NCBI GenBank assembly: GCA_019638395.1
Contig: JAHBTX010000004.1
Span: forward strand, 742,411 to 806,410
DNA from: Cyclobacteriaceae bacterium
GTDB lineage: Bacteria > Bacteroidota > Bacteroidia > Cytophagales > Cyclobacteriaceae
Length of the DNA stretch: 64,000 nt
Reading direction: 5' to 3'
Below are positions 1-9,104 of the stretch, piece by piece (the first letter of the stretch is position 1; the number at the start of each line of letters is the position of its first letter). Below the pieces are notes generated by a model that was given only the letters and a program-made list of their open reading frames with translations, was not told the DNA's origin and did not search any database. The translations under genes and the position numbers were made by a program.

Positions 1-31
1 AGAGTTGATGCAATTACAAATCAGAAGTAAA

Positions 32-937
32 ATGAATGCGACTAAACTATTTGATGTAATTATAATTGGTGGCAGCTATGCCGGACTATCAGCCGCCATG
101 ACGCTGGGGCGGTCGTTACGTGATGTACTGGTGATTGATGCCGGTGATCCGTGTAATAAACAAACACCACATTCACATAATTTTATTACACACGATGGCG
201 ATACGCCTGCCAATATTTCGGCAAAAGCCAGAAAGCAAGTGGAAGTTTACAAAACGGTACAGTTTGTTTCGGATGAAGCCATTGAAGGAAAAGGCGAGAA
301 TGGAAACTTTGAAGTGAACACGAAAAGTGGAAAAATCTTTCAGGCAAAGAAATTGCTTTTTGCTACCGGACTAAAAGATACCCACGAAGTAAAAGGGTTT
401 GATGCATGTTGGGGAATTTCGGTCATTCACTGTCCGTATTGTCATGGTTACGAAGTACGCGATAAGAAGATTGGTGTTGTATCTAACGGAGAACATGCCT
501 TTCATATAACTAAGCTGGTTTATAACCTAAGCAAAAATGTTATTGTTTATACAAATGGTAAGTCCACCTTAACAGATGAGCAAACTGCGAAGCTGGCTAA
601 CCGAAATATTATGGTTGGGGAAGATAAACTGGTGGAAGCCATTCATGATAAAGGTCAGGTAAAAAAAATTGTGTTTGAAGATGGTAGGGCGGTTGAAGTA
701 GATGCGTTGTTTGTAAAGCCAAACTCTACACAGCATTGTACCATTCCTGAAAAGTTGGGGTGCAAACTAACTGAGCATGGGTTTTTGCAAGTAGATGATT
801 TTCAGCAAACCACTGTGCCGGGTATATATGCCGCGGGTGATAACAGTACAATGATACGCGCAGTGGCTGCGGCTGTTGCTGCCGGAAACAAAGCCGGTGC
901 GGTTATAAACCACGATTTGACGGACGAAACGTTTTAG
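32..937 (+). CDS. Thioredoxin reductase-like FAD/NAD(P) oxidoreductase
   Basis: Flavoprotein of the low-molecular-weight thioredoxin reductase fold, about 301 residues, cytoplasmic. An N-terminal FAD-binding segment reads IIIGGSYAGLSAAM, a redox-active Cys pair CPYC lies at residues 134-137 (HCPYCHGYEV), and the C-terminal FAD contact reads GIYAAGDNS. True thioredoxin reductases carry CATC and a clean GxGxxA nucleotide motif; here the second Rossmann segment is GVVSNGEHAFH, so the electron donor and the partner disulfide cannot be assigned. The start at 32 (MNATKLF) is preferred because the residues encoded upstream of it (from base 8) do not resemble the family. Its only visible neighbour is the downstream TetR gene, 126 bases away, so a functional link to efflux is not shown. 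Confidence 0.85.
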   Translation: MNATKLFDVIIIGGSYAGLSAAMTLGRSLRDVLVIDAGDPCNKQTPHSHNFITHDGDTPANISAKARKQVEVYKTVQFVSDEAIEGKGENGNFEVNTKSGKIFQAKKLLFATGLKDTHEVKGFDACWGISVIHCPYCHGYEVRDKKIGVVSNGEHAFHITKLVYNLSKNVIVYTNGKSTLTDEQTAKLANRNIMVGEDKLVEAIHDKGQVKKIVFEDGRAVEVDALFVKPNSTQHCTIPEKLGCKLTEHGFLQVDDFQQTTVPGIYAAGDNSTMIRAVAAAVAAGNKAGAVINHDLTDETF

Positions 938-1029
938 CAAAAAGCAAGCGCAACCGATTTCAGTTACCGTTAACAAAAAAATAACCAACTTATTTTTCCG
1001 GTGATGAAACTAAAATGACCTTGTTCTCG

Positions 1030-1049
1030 GTTTAACATTTTTGTTAAAC
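1030..1049. promoter_or_regulatory. Palindromic candidate TetR operator
   Basis: Perfect inverted repeat GTTTAAC-N6-GTTAAAC, 14 bases upstream of the TTG start of the TetR-family gene. A 7-6-7 palindrome directly in front of a TetR regulator that heads an efflux operon is the classic arrangement for autorepression. Binding is inferred from position and symmetry only. Confidence 0.5.
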
Positions 1050-1063
1050 AGAAAAGCTAAACC

Positions 1064-1678
1064 TTGAACCCGGAACCACATACCGAAAACCTGATTAAAG
1101 AAAAAGCCAAAGTACTTTTTTTTCAAAAAGGATTTTTGAATGCTACCACGCAGGAAATTGCCGATGCAGCCGGGGTAAACCGTGCCCTCATTCATTATTA
1201 TTTCCGTTCGCGCGAGCAGATGCTCGATTTGCTACTTGAGGAAATAGTAAACGAAAAGAAAATCCGCAAGCGTGCCATACTTCAATCAACAATTCCCTTT
1301 CGGGAAAAGATTGCCGCCTACATTGAAGAAGTGCTGAAACAAGGATTGAAATATCCCTATCTCGAAAATTTTATCATTACCGAAACGGCCCGCAATCCTG
1401 AAAAGATAAAACTACTTTGTTTTAAAGATAAGTTGCGCTCCAGCGAATTGATCAAAGATCAACTTCATGAGGAGATAAAGAAGAAGGCTATCGCGCCAAT
1501 TTCGCCTGAACACTTTATGGTAAACCTGTCAGCGCTTTGCAATTATCCATTGTTAGCAAAAAATGTTATACAGCATATACACGGTATGAGTGATACGGCC
1601 TATCGTAAGTTTTTAACTGAACGCAAGGAAGTAATTTTTAATGCGCTTTTTAACGAAGCTAAAACATCAAAAAAATAA
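1064..1678 (+). CDS. TetR/AcrR family transcriptional regulator
   Basis: 204-residue one-component repressor. The N-terminal helix-turn-helix is clear at residues about 25-50 (TTQEIADAAGVNRALIHYYF), followed by a divergent all-helical ligand domain. The start is TTG: the frame has a stop at 1058-1060 and the next in-frame ATG lies inside the DNA-binding domain, so TTG at 1064 is the only start that keeps the HTH. It is the first gene of an operon with TolC-like, adaptor and RND pump genes spaced 21-24 bases apart, and probably represses that operon through the palindrome just upstream. The inducing ligand is unknown. Confidence 0.9.
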   Translation: MNPEPHTENLIKEKAKVLFFQKGFLNATTQEIADAAGVNRALIHYYFRSREQMLDLLLEEIVNEKKIRKRAILQSTIPFREKIAAYIEEVLKQGLKYPYLENFIITETARNPEKIKLLCFKDKLRSSELIKDQLHEEIKKKAIAPISPEHFMVNLSALCNYPLLAKNVIQHIHGMSDTAYRKFLTERKEVIFNALFNEAKTSKK

Positions 1679-1701
1679 TCAAACTTCTTCTTTATAAATT
1701 T

Positions 1702-3027
1702 ATGGTTTCGATTCTTCAAAAATCAATTGCTTGCCTCGGTGTAATGCTCCTGGCCCTACCGATACAAATGCAAGCACAAACCGACAGCCTGTTGCAGCAT
1801 GCTACGCTTGAGCGTGTGGTTAATTTTGCTTTGAAGCATCAGCCGGCAGTACAGCAGGCATTGCTGGATCAGGAAATTACCGAACGGGCCATAAAAGGTA
1901 AGCTGGCTGACTGGTATCCTCAAATTAATTTCGTGTTTAACTACCAGCATAATTTTGAGTTGCCAGTAAATATTATTGGCGGTAATGAAGTTCGTTTTGG
2001 TGTTGATCATACATCGGCCACACAGTTTAACGCAACCCAAACTATTTTTAATCGCGATGTACTGCTGGCGGGTAAAACAGCTTCGCAGGTAAGGCTCCAG
2101 TCGAGCCAGGTTGCTGCCCGCACCAAGATTGATGTAGTGGTAAACGTAACCAAAGCGTTTTACGATGTACTGGCCACATTGCAACAGATTAAAATTGGCG
2201 AAGAGGACATCATTCGACTAAAGCGAAGTTTAAAAGATGCCAGCAGCCAATATGCAGCCGGAGTGGCAGATAAAACAGATTACAAGCGAGCTACTATCTT
2301 ATTGCGGAACAGCGAAGCTAATCTAAAATCGAATCAGGAAGCGTTAAAATACAAGCATGCAGTTTTAAAAACATTGATTGGATATCCGGATAATGCCCCG
2401 TTGAACATTGTTTACGATTCGTTACAGATGGAGAATGAAGTTGCCTTAGATACATTACAACTTCCGGATTACACACAACATATCGATTACCAGATTTTAT
2501 ACACACAAAAAGAATTGCAGGCGGCAAACGTATCGTACAGTAAGTGGAGTTATCTCCCTTCGGCTAATTTGTTCGGATCCTATAATTTTAACTTTCTAAA
2601 TAATAGTTTCAACGAACTATACAACACGCGAATTCCCAACTCCTATGCAGGGGTTACATTATCGTTACCCTTGTTCCAAGGGAATAAACGTAATCTGAAA
2701 GTTCAGGAGCAAACGCTGGGGCTAAAGCGGATTGATTGGGATCTGGTAAACCTGCAAAGCAAGCTTACTACCGAATATACGCGTGCCATGGCTTCTTATA
2801 AAAGTAGTCTGGCCAGTTACCTCGCCTTACAGGAAAATGTGGCGTTAGCGCGCGAGGTTTATGATGTAATTCAGTTACAATATAAAAATGGTGTGCGTGC
2901 CTACCTGGATGTAACCATTGCCGAAACTGATTTAAGATCAGCGCGCATTAGTTACTTCAATGCATTGTATCAGGTGCTGGCCAGCAAGCTGGATGTACAG
3001 AAGGCACTCAACCAAATCAAATTTTAA
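1702..3027 (+). CDS. TolC-family outer membrane efflux protein
   Basis: Outer-membrane channel of a tripartite pump, 441 residues, usual length for the OEP family. A signal peptide is visible (residues 1-25, ending PIQMQA before QTDSL). The body shows the duplicated OEP pattern with long helical stretches (for example the segment around residues 150-215) and turn motifs such as YQILYTQKEL and QYKNGVRAYLDV. It lies 23 bases downstream of the TetR gene and 21 bases upstream of the adaptor, so it should be cotranscribed and function with both inner-membrane partners. Confidence 0.9.
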   Translation: MVSILQKSIACLGVMLLALPIQMQAQTDSLLQHATLERVVNFALKHQPAVQQALLDQEITERAIKGKLADWYPQINFVFNYQHNFELPVNIIGGNEVRFGVDHTSATQFNATQTIFNRDVLLAGKTASQVRLQSSQVAARTKIDVVVNVTKAFYDVLATLQQIKIGEEDIIRLKRSLKDASSQYAAGVADKTDYKRATILLRNSEANLKSNQEALKYKHAVLKTLIGYPDNAPLNIVYDSLQMENEVALDTLQLPDYTQHIDYQILYTQKELQAANVSYSKWSYLPSANLFGSYNFNFLNNSFNELYNTRIPNSYAGVTLSLPLFQGNKRNLKVQEQTLGLKRIDWDLVNLQSKLTTEYTRAMASYKSSLASYLALQENVALAREVYDVIQLQYKNGVRAYLDVTIAETDLRSARISYFNALYQVLASKLDVQKALNQIKF

Positions 3028-3048
3028 AAACCTATTCTATAAAATTCT

Positions 3049-4161
3049 ATGTCGGTAAAAGCTAATTTCTTGATAACACTAACGTTGGTACTTTTTGGAA
3101 CAGCGTGTGGTACTAAAAACCAACCTGCATCACAAGGTCCACCACCGGTTAATGTTACGGTTTACACTGTAGCGGAAACAACTGCAGTGTTTTATGACGA
3201 GTACCCGGCTGTGGTACGTGCCTTGAATGAGGTGGAACTTCGCCCGCAGGTAAACGGATATATTACAGCTATTCATTTTACAGAAGGGGAAAGGGTAAAA
3301 AAAGGCGATCGATTGTATTCCATCGATCAACAACAATATGAGGCTGCTTATCAACAAGCGCTTGCCAACCTTGCTGTTACCGAAGCAAACTTTACCAAAG
3401 CCCAGAAAGATGTGGAGCGTTACCGCGAGCTAAGTAAAAACGATGCTATTGCACGCCAGCAGGTAGATAATGCAGAAGCTGCGTACGAGGCTGCATCAAA
3501 ACAAGTAGAGGCAGCAAAGGCAACGGTACGCAGTGTGCAAACCAATGTACGCTACACAACTATTACAGCCCCCTTTGATGGTACAATTGGTATTTCGAAT
3601 GTGCGGTTAGGTGCAGCCGTATCGGCTGGGCAGACATTACTAAACACAATTTCTTCCGATGACCCCATTGTTGCAGAAATTACAGTTGATCAACGTGAAA
3701 TATTTCGGTTCAGTGAGTTGCAATCGCAAAAGCAAGCGAAACAGGATTCAACATTCAGACTTGCTTTTGGTAAAGAGGTATATCCGCATCCCGGAAAAAT
3801 TTCAATTATTGATCGGGCGGTAGATGCGAACACGGGTTCTATTCGCATGCGGCTTGTGTTCCCCAACACCGGCCATGCTTTGAGGCCGGGTATGAGTGGC
3901 CAGCTTCGGGTACTTAGTACACGTGCGCGGGCGGTAACTATTCCTTACAAAGCTATAACCGAACAATTGGGTGAGTTTTTTGTGTATGCAACTTCGGAAG
4001 ATAACAAAGTAACGCAGCGCAAAATCAAATTGGGTAAACAAATTGGAACGGAAGTAATTGTGCAGGAAGGTCTAATGGCAGGCGAACAAATTGTTGTAGA
4101 GGGTGTGCAAAATCTGCGCGAAGGTTCAACCATTCAGGTCGCTTCAACAGAAAAGAAATAG
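3049..4161 (+). CDS. RND efflux periplasmic adaptor (membrane fusion protein), lipoprotein
   Basis: 370-residue HlyD/AcrA-type adaptor that links the inner-membrane pump to the outer-membrane channel. The N-terminus is a lipoprotein signal with a lipobox ending FGTAC at Cys20. It is followed by the split barrel-sandwich hybrid (around VELRPQVNGYITAIHFTEG, and later ITAPFDGTIG), a coiled-coil hairpin rich in Ala/Glu (residues about 100-165), and beta-barrel and membrane-proximal domains (GMSGQLRV). Organisation and length match AcrA/MexA. It sits between the channel and the pump genes with short spacers. Confidence 0.92.
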   Translation: MSVKANFLITLTLVLFGTACGTKNQPASQGPPPVNVTVYTVAETTAVFYDEYPAVVRALNEVELRPQVNGYITAIHFTEGERVKKGDRLYSIDQQQYEAAYQQALANLAVTEANFTKAQKDVERYRELSKNDAIARQQVDNAEAAYEAASKQVEAAKATVRSVQTNVRYTTITAPFDGTIGISNVRLGAAVSAGQTLLNTISSDDPIVAEITVDQREIFRFSELQSQKQAKQDSTFRLAFGKEVYPHPGKISIIDRAVDANTGSIRMRLVFPNTGHALRPGMSGQLRVLSTRARAVTIPYKAITEQLGEFFVYATSEDNKVTQRKIKLGKQIGTEVIVQEGLMAGEQIVVEGVQNLREGSTIQVASTEKK

Positions 4162-4184
4162 TTCACTTTATTAATATAATGTAA

Positions 4185-7100
4185 ATGATCTCAGAAGTAT
4201 TTATTAAGCGGCCGGTTACTGCAATTGTTATTTCCGTTGTAATTGTATTGGTGGGCTTAATTGCCATGACCACTTTACCAATTTCGCAATACCCGGATAT
4301 TACGCCACCAACCGTTTCTATTAATGGATTTTATACCGGTGCCGATGCACAAACCGTAGAGCAAACAACTACCACCGCCATTGAAACACAAGTGAATGGT
4401 GTACCGGGTATGGCGTATATGAGTAGTAACAGTACGGGTAGCGGCCAAAGTAGTATAACAGTAACATTCGATATTGGTACCAACATAGATATTGCTACGC
4501 TTGATGTACAAAACCGGGTAAGTGTTGCAGAACCCACCTTGCCGGAAATTGTGCGCAGGCTTGGCTTAACGGTACGTAAGCGTAACCCGAGTGTGTTCAT
4601 GGCATTGGGATTGTATTCGCCCAACGGCACACACGATGCAACCTTTATTGGCAACTATGCAAACATTTATTTGAAGGATGCACTGCTTCGTGTGAAGGGC
4701 GTAGGCGATATCGTTACCCGTTCCGATGATTTCGGGATGCGCATCTGGTTGAACCCGGAGAAATTGGCAAGCCTCAACATGGTTCCGGCAGAAGTAATGG
4801 CGGCATTGTCTGAGCAAAACGTACAAGTGGCACCCGGTACCATTGGTGGTAATCCGCAACCGAATATACAGGCGTTTGAATATAATGTGCTTTCCAATAG
4901 CCGCATAAATCGGGTAGAAGATTTCGAAAACATCGTGGTGCGTACCAATCCCAAAGAAGGAAACATGGTATATCTGAAAGATGTGGCCCGTGTAGAGTTA
5001 GGAAAATTTAATTACGATAACAACGCGTTTGTAATGGGTAAGCGTGCAGCTTTCATGTTATTGTATCTGGCACCGGGGGCCAACGCACTGGAAACAAACG
5101 AAGGTGTGATGAAGGCGCTCGAAGAAATCAAGAAGGGTTTTCCGAAAGATATGGATTATGTGATACCAGTAGAAACTACTTCGGTGGTGCAGGTATCTAT
5201 TGAAGAAGTAATTAAAACCTTAATAGAAGCGCTTATTCTGGTTACGCTGGTTGTGTTTTTATTTTTGCAAAACTGGCGCGCTACATTAATTCCAATACTA
5301 GCCATTCCGGTTTCGTTGATTGGTACTTTCATTTTCTTTATTCCGTTTGGGTTTACCATCAACACGCTTACACTTTTTGCATTTGTATTGGCCATTGGTA
5401 TTGTGGTGGACGATGCCATTGTGGTGGTGGAAGCTGTGCAGCATAACATGGATCACTTTAAAATTTCTGCAAAAGAAGCTACCATCAAAGCCATGAAGGA
5501 AATTACCGGGCCGGTAATTGCGATCGCTTTAATTCTTGCAGCCGTGTTTGTACCCGTTGGGTTTGTGCCTGGTATTGTGGGTAAATTATATCAGCAGTTT
5601 GCTATTACCATTGCGGTATCTGTTATGATCTCCGCATTTGTAGCCTTATCGCTAACACCTGCTTTGTGTATGTTGTTGCTAAAGCCGGCCAAGCAAGATG
5701 CTGATAAAAACCACCTCGATCGTTTCTTCGATGCATTCAATAACTGGTTCAATCGGGTTTCGCAGCGTTATACCAGTGGTGTACATACGTGGATTAAAAA
5801 AACACCTTATGTGTTGGTAATGTTGGTGGTACTTTTTGTAGGCTTGTTTTACATGTTTCGTGTAAAGCCTACCGGATTTATTCCTACCGAAGATGAAAAG
5901 CGTGTGATTGTTACATACGAGATGCCCGAGGGAACTTCAACTTCGCGCAACATCGAGTTGATGCAAGAACTTCAAAAACGCATTATGGATATTAAAGCCA
6001 CGCGCGTGGTGGGTGGCTTGGCCGGATTAAACATTCTATCGTTCTCCAGCAAGTCAAATTCCGGAACCGTATTTATCAATCTAAAACATTGGAAGGATCG
6101 GGATATGAAAACCGAGAGTGTGCCCGAAGTAATTAAAGAAATACAAAGGCGCACAGCCGATATAAAAGAAGCGCGGATCATTGCCATATCGCCACCTGCT
6201 ATACCGGGGTTGGGCCAATCGTCAGGCTTTACATTCGAATTACAACAAACTACCAGCACCGATAACATAAATGAGTTTGAAGCTGTGATGCGGAAATTTC
6301 TGGCCGCTGTAAATCAACGTCCCGAGATTGCCGCGGCCTATTCATTCTTTACCGCACGCACACCCAGTTACCAGGTAGATGTAGATCGGGAGAAGGCAAA
6401 GAAACTAGGCGTATCTGTTTCAGAAGTGTATAGCACATTGGCCACGTTGTTGGGAAGCAGTTATGTGAACGACTTTAACTTGTACGGAAGAAACTTCAGG
6501 GTAATGGCGCAAGCGGATACCTTATACCGCAGAAATATTGAAGATATTGGGAAGTACCGGGTGCGTAACAGTATGGGTGGTATGGTGCAATTAAGTGCAT
6601 TGATCACTACACGCGTAATTGAAACACCGGCATCTATTACGCATTATAATCTGTATCGCGCAGCAGAAATTATTGGTTCGCCTAAGCCGGGTTACAGCAG
6701 TGGTCAAGCCATTGAAGCGTTGCGCGAGGTAGCAGCACAAGTATTGCCGGCCGGGTACAGTTATGATTTTTCTGGTATGAGTCGCGAAGAGATTGCGGCT
6801 GGAAATAGTACGGGTTTGATCTTTGCTATTTCTATTGTGTTTGTGTTTTTATTTCTGGCTGCACTTTACGAAAGTTGGTCGGTACCTTTCTCGGTATTGT
6901 TTGCCGTGCCCATTGGTGCATTTGGTTCTATCTTAACGTTGATGTTGCTGCCTAACCTTACCAACAACATTTATGCACAAATTGGTTTGATTACGTTAAT
7001 TGGATTAGCCGCCAAGAATGCTATTCTTATTGTAGAGTTTGCTAAAGAGCGGGTGGATACCGGCATGGATATTATCCGCGCAACGTTGGAAGCGGTACAG

Positions 7101-7337
7101 TTGCGTCTTCGCCCGATTATTATGACTTCGCTTGCGTTTATATTAGGCGTGTTGCCGCTGGCACTTTCATCGGGTGCAGGAGCAGAGGCCCGTAAAACTA
7201 TTGGCTGGACGGTAGCCGGGGGTATGGTGGCAGCCAGTTCGCTCGCCATTTTTGTGGTACCGGTGCTTTATGTGTTAATAACAAAGATTGCTTATCGGAA
7301 CAAAAACCAAATTGAAAGTAAAGGCATTGAAACCTAA
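4185..7337 (+). CDS. HAE1-type RND efflux permease (AcrB/MexB-like)
   Basis: 1050-residue inner-membrane proton/drug antiporter, full length for the HAE1 family. The N-terminus MISEVFIKRPVTAIVISVV is the family's TM1. Proton-relay residues are present: Asp409-Asp410 in TM4 (GIVVDDAIVVVEA) and Lys944 in TM10 (GLAAKNAILIVEF). The large periplasmic loops have the two porter subdomain repeats. The gene starts 23 bases after the adaptor stop and completes the regulator-channel-adaptor-pump operon. Substrates cannot be read from sequence; HAE1 pumps export hydrophobic drugs, dyes and detergents. Confidence 0.95.
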   Translation: MISEVFIKRPVTAIVISVVIVLVGLIAMTTLPISQYPDITPPTVSINGFYTGADAQTVEQTTTTAIETQVNGVPGMAYMSSNSTGSGQSSITVTFDIGTNIDIATLDVQNRVSVAEPTLPEIVRRLGLTVRKRNPSVFMALGLYSPNGTHDATFIGNYANIYLKDALLRVKGVGDIVTRSDDFGMRIWLNPEKLASLNMVPAEVMAALSEQNVQVAPGTIGGNPQPNIQAFEYNVLSNSRINRVEDFENIVVRTNPKEGNMVYLKDVARVELGKFNYDNNAFVMGKRAAFMLLYLAPGANALETNEGVMKALEEIKKGFPKDMDYVIPVETTSVVQVSIEEVIKTLIEALILVTLVVFLFLQNWRATLIPILAIPVSLIGTFIFFIPFGFTINTLTLFAFVLAIGIVVDDAIVVVEAVQHNMDHFKISAKEATIKAMKEITGPVIAIALILAAVFVPVGFVPGIVGKLYQQFAITIAVSVMISAFVALSLTPALCMLLLKPAKQDADKNHLDRFFDAFNNWFNRVSQRYTSGVHTWIKKTPYVLVMLVVLFVGLFYMFRVKPTGFIPTEDEKRVIVTYEMPEGTSTSRNIELMQELQKRIMDIKATRVVGGLAGLNILSFSSKSNSGTVFINLKHWKDRDMKTESVPEVIKEIQRRTADIKEARIIAISPPAIPGLGQSSGFTFELQQTTSTDNINEFEAVMRKFLAAVNQRPEIAAAYSFFTARTPSYQVDVDREKAKKLGVSVSEVYSTLATLLGSSYVNDFNLYGRNFRVMAQADTLYRRNIEDIGKYRVRNSMGGMVQLSALITTRVIETPASITHYNLYRAAEIIGSPKPGYSSGQAIEALREVAAQVLPAGYSYDFSGMSREEIAAGNSTGLIFAISIVFVFLFLAALYESWSVPFSVLFAVPIGAFGSILTLMLLPNLTNNIYAQIGLITLIGLAAKNAILIVEFAKERVDTGMDIIRATLEAVQLRLRPIIMTSLAFILGVLPLALSSGAGAEARKTIGWTVAGGMVAASSLAIFVVPVLYVLITKIAYRNKNQIESKGIET

Positions 7338-7459
7338 ACATATAGCGTACGGAGTTCAGGTGGCAAAAATCAAATGAGTTGCCATCCCAACCCATGCTTA
7401 AGAGAAAGTCAAAATCAGTTGAGTGTATTTCAAATTGTCGCGGGTTTATTTCAATATGA

Positions 7460-7608
7460 TATCCCTATAGGATCGTTTTGACCTTTGCATTCTGTGTTTT
7501 CTACCCACCTTAAATCCCTATCGGGATTCTAGGCGAATAGGACTCCGTTAGGAGTCGGATATTGGTAGAATGTATTATAAATAATGAAAAACGACCCCGT
7601 AGGGGTCG
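7460..7608. repeat. Array of four short intergenic palindromes (REP-like)
   Basis: The 295-base gap after the RND gene holds four small hairpins in about 150 bases: an imperfect one at 7460-7473 (ATCC/GGAT arms), AATCCC-TATC-GGGATT at 7513-7528, GACTCC-GTTA-GGAGTC at 7541-7556 and CGACCCC-GTA-GGGGTCG at 7592-7608. Arm sequences are related (all A/G-ACYCC or ATCCC types). They resemble the short dispersed palindromes common in Bacteroidota intergenic DNA. No coding sequence is apparent in the gap. Confidence 0.55.
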
Positions 7609-7683
7609 AATGTTTTGGTGTGACAATTTGAAATGCAATCAATCAGTTTGATTGCTATTGAATGCTGTATTACATTTGCCCTT

Positions 7684-8061
7684 GTGATAAAGCGACTGAC
7701 AATTGCAATCATTCTTTTCAGCATGGTGCTGCACAGTGCCAGCCGGTTAGGTGTTTTATCCTATGTAGTTGCTAACAAAGCGAGCATCGCCTATTCATTA
7801 GGCTTGTTAAACGAACCACCCATTACTTCCTGTAGCCAGGATTTTTATTTTGCCGATCGGTTTACAATTTCAGCAGTAGCAGAGGAAAAAAATGTAGCTC
7901 GCTTGCCGGTGGCGATTGAAATACAATTGTTTTTTGTCGAGACTCTTACCATTAAAGAGAACACACACACAGAATTGAAAATTACCCCAACCCCGGTACA
8001 AGTTTTTCCTTTCTGCGATGGTGTAAAAAATTCAGTTTTCCGACCACCCATTTTTAGTTAA
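7684..8061 (+). CDS. Small membrane-anchored protein upstream of MbnP/MbnH-like genes
   Basis: Unrecognised protein of about 125 residues. With the GTG start at 7684 it opens MIKRLTIAIILFSMVLHSA, a normal signal peptide or anchor, followed by VANKASIAYSLGLLNEPPITSC, a pattern seen in small Bacteroidota proteins in metal-related gene clusters. An in-frame ATG at 7633 would add 17 unusual residues and is less likely. The rest is polar with a single Cys near the end and no known domain. The position directly ahead of an MbnP-like and a dihaem peroxidase gene suggests a role in the same exported redox process, but no function is visible. Confidence 0.55.
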   Translation: MIKRLTIAIILFSMVLHSASRLGVLSYVVANKASIAYSLGLLNEPPITSCSQDFYFADRFTISAVAEEKNVARLPVAIEIQLFFVETLTIKENTHTELKITPTPVQVFPFCDGVKNSVFRPPIFS

Positions 8062-8250
8062 TCCGCTTTGGGTTTTTATGTAGTTGTTTGTAAAAGCAAA
8101 CAAGAATACCTACATATTTCATTGCCAATTTTTTTTTTGGGCACTGAAATAACCCTGCGCTTTGCGCAACAGTTTCTATTTTTTTATCAACTACAGATTT
8201 TCGAAATATCAAAAAGACATTTCATAAATCTTCTATAACCGTTAATTAAT

Positions 8251-9045
8251 ATGAAGAACTTTAAATTGCTTTTAATAACAGTAGCTTTTCTGGTGGCGGC
8301 ATGTTCAGAAAATGAAGAACCAGCCGATACGAATGGATCATTAAAAATTGAATTTGATAATGTGGTAGGATCGGCCAACCTCCAACTTAATTCTACCAAT
8401 CAACCTTATACCAACAGCCTGGGAGAGACTTTTAATGTAACCTGGTTAACCTATTATATCAGTAACATTAAATTGAAGCGGGCTGATGGTTCTTACTATA
8501 TCGATCCGGTTGTAAACGATGGTTCGAAGGGTTATTACTTAATTGATGAGGCCGATGCAGCCTCGCAGGTGCTTACGTTGCAGAATATTCCACCCGGTGA
8601 ATATACCGAGTTAACGTTTACGGTAGGGGTAGATGCTAATCAGGTTACACAAGGTGCACAAGTTGGTGTACTCGATCCGGCTAAAGGGTTATTTTGGAGT
8701 TGGAACAGTGGCTACATCTTTTTTGCCATAGAAGGAATTGCAGCAGCTTCAACTCAGCCCGAAAATGTTTTCCAATATCATGTAGGAGGATATAAGTTAA
8801 TCAGCGGCAATGCCAATCTGGTAAACAACCTTCGCGATGTTACCTTGAGTTTTAATGGCGATAACCCAATCGTTAACGGAAGTAAAACACCAGAAGTACA
8901 CTTATTGATGGATGTATTGAAAGCATTTAACGGACCGGGTAGCACTGTAACTTTTACCGCTAATGCTTCGCGACACTCGCCAGTAGCCTGTGTGGATATT
9001 GCCAACAATGTACAAGCTGCATTTGTAGTAGATCATATTCACTAA
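8251..9045 (+). CDS. MbnP-like lipoprotein (copper-linked periplasmic protein)
   Basis: 264-residue exported protein of the MbnP family. The N-terminus is a lipoprotein signal with the lipobox ending LVAAC at Cys18. Family features seen: an N-terminal beta strand block (SLKIEFDNVVG), the segment LTYYISNIKL, the turn NIPPGEYTELTFTVGVD, and the Trp-rich WSWNSGYIFFAIEG core followed by FQYHVGG. In methanotrophs MbnP binds copper after a Trp is oxidised to kynurenine by its dihaem partner MbnH. A gene for such a partner follows 59 bases downstream, so the same oxidative maturation is a reasonable inference here. Confidence 0.85.
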   Translation: MKNFKLLLITVAFLVAACSENEEPADTNGSLKIEFDNVVGSANLQLNSTNQPYTNSLGETFNVTWLTYYISNIKLKRADGSYYIDPVVNDGSKGYYLIDEADAASQVLTLQNIPPGEYTELTFTVGVDANQVTQGAQVGVLDPAKGLFWSWNSGYIFFAIEGIAAASTQPENVFQYHVGGYKLISGNANLVNNLRDVTLSFNGDNPIVNGSKTPEVHLLMDVLKAFNGPGSTVTFTANASRHSPVACVDIANNVQAAFVVDHIH

Positions 9046-9104
9046 TCAATATGGCTGAGAACAGGGCGCGTGCTAAAGGCCCTGTTCTTTGAGCTGCTGT
9101 CACT

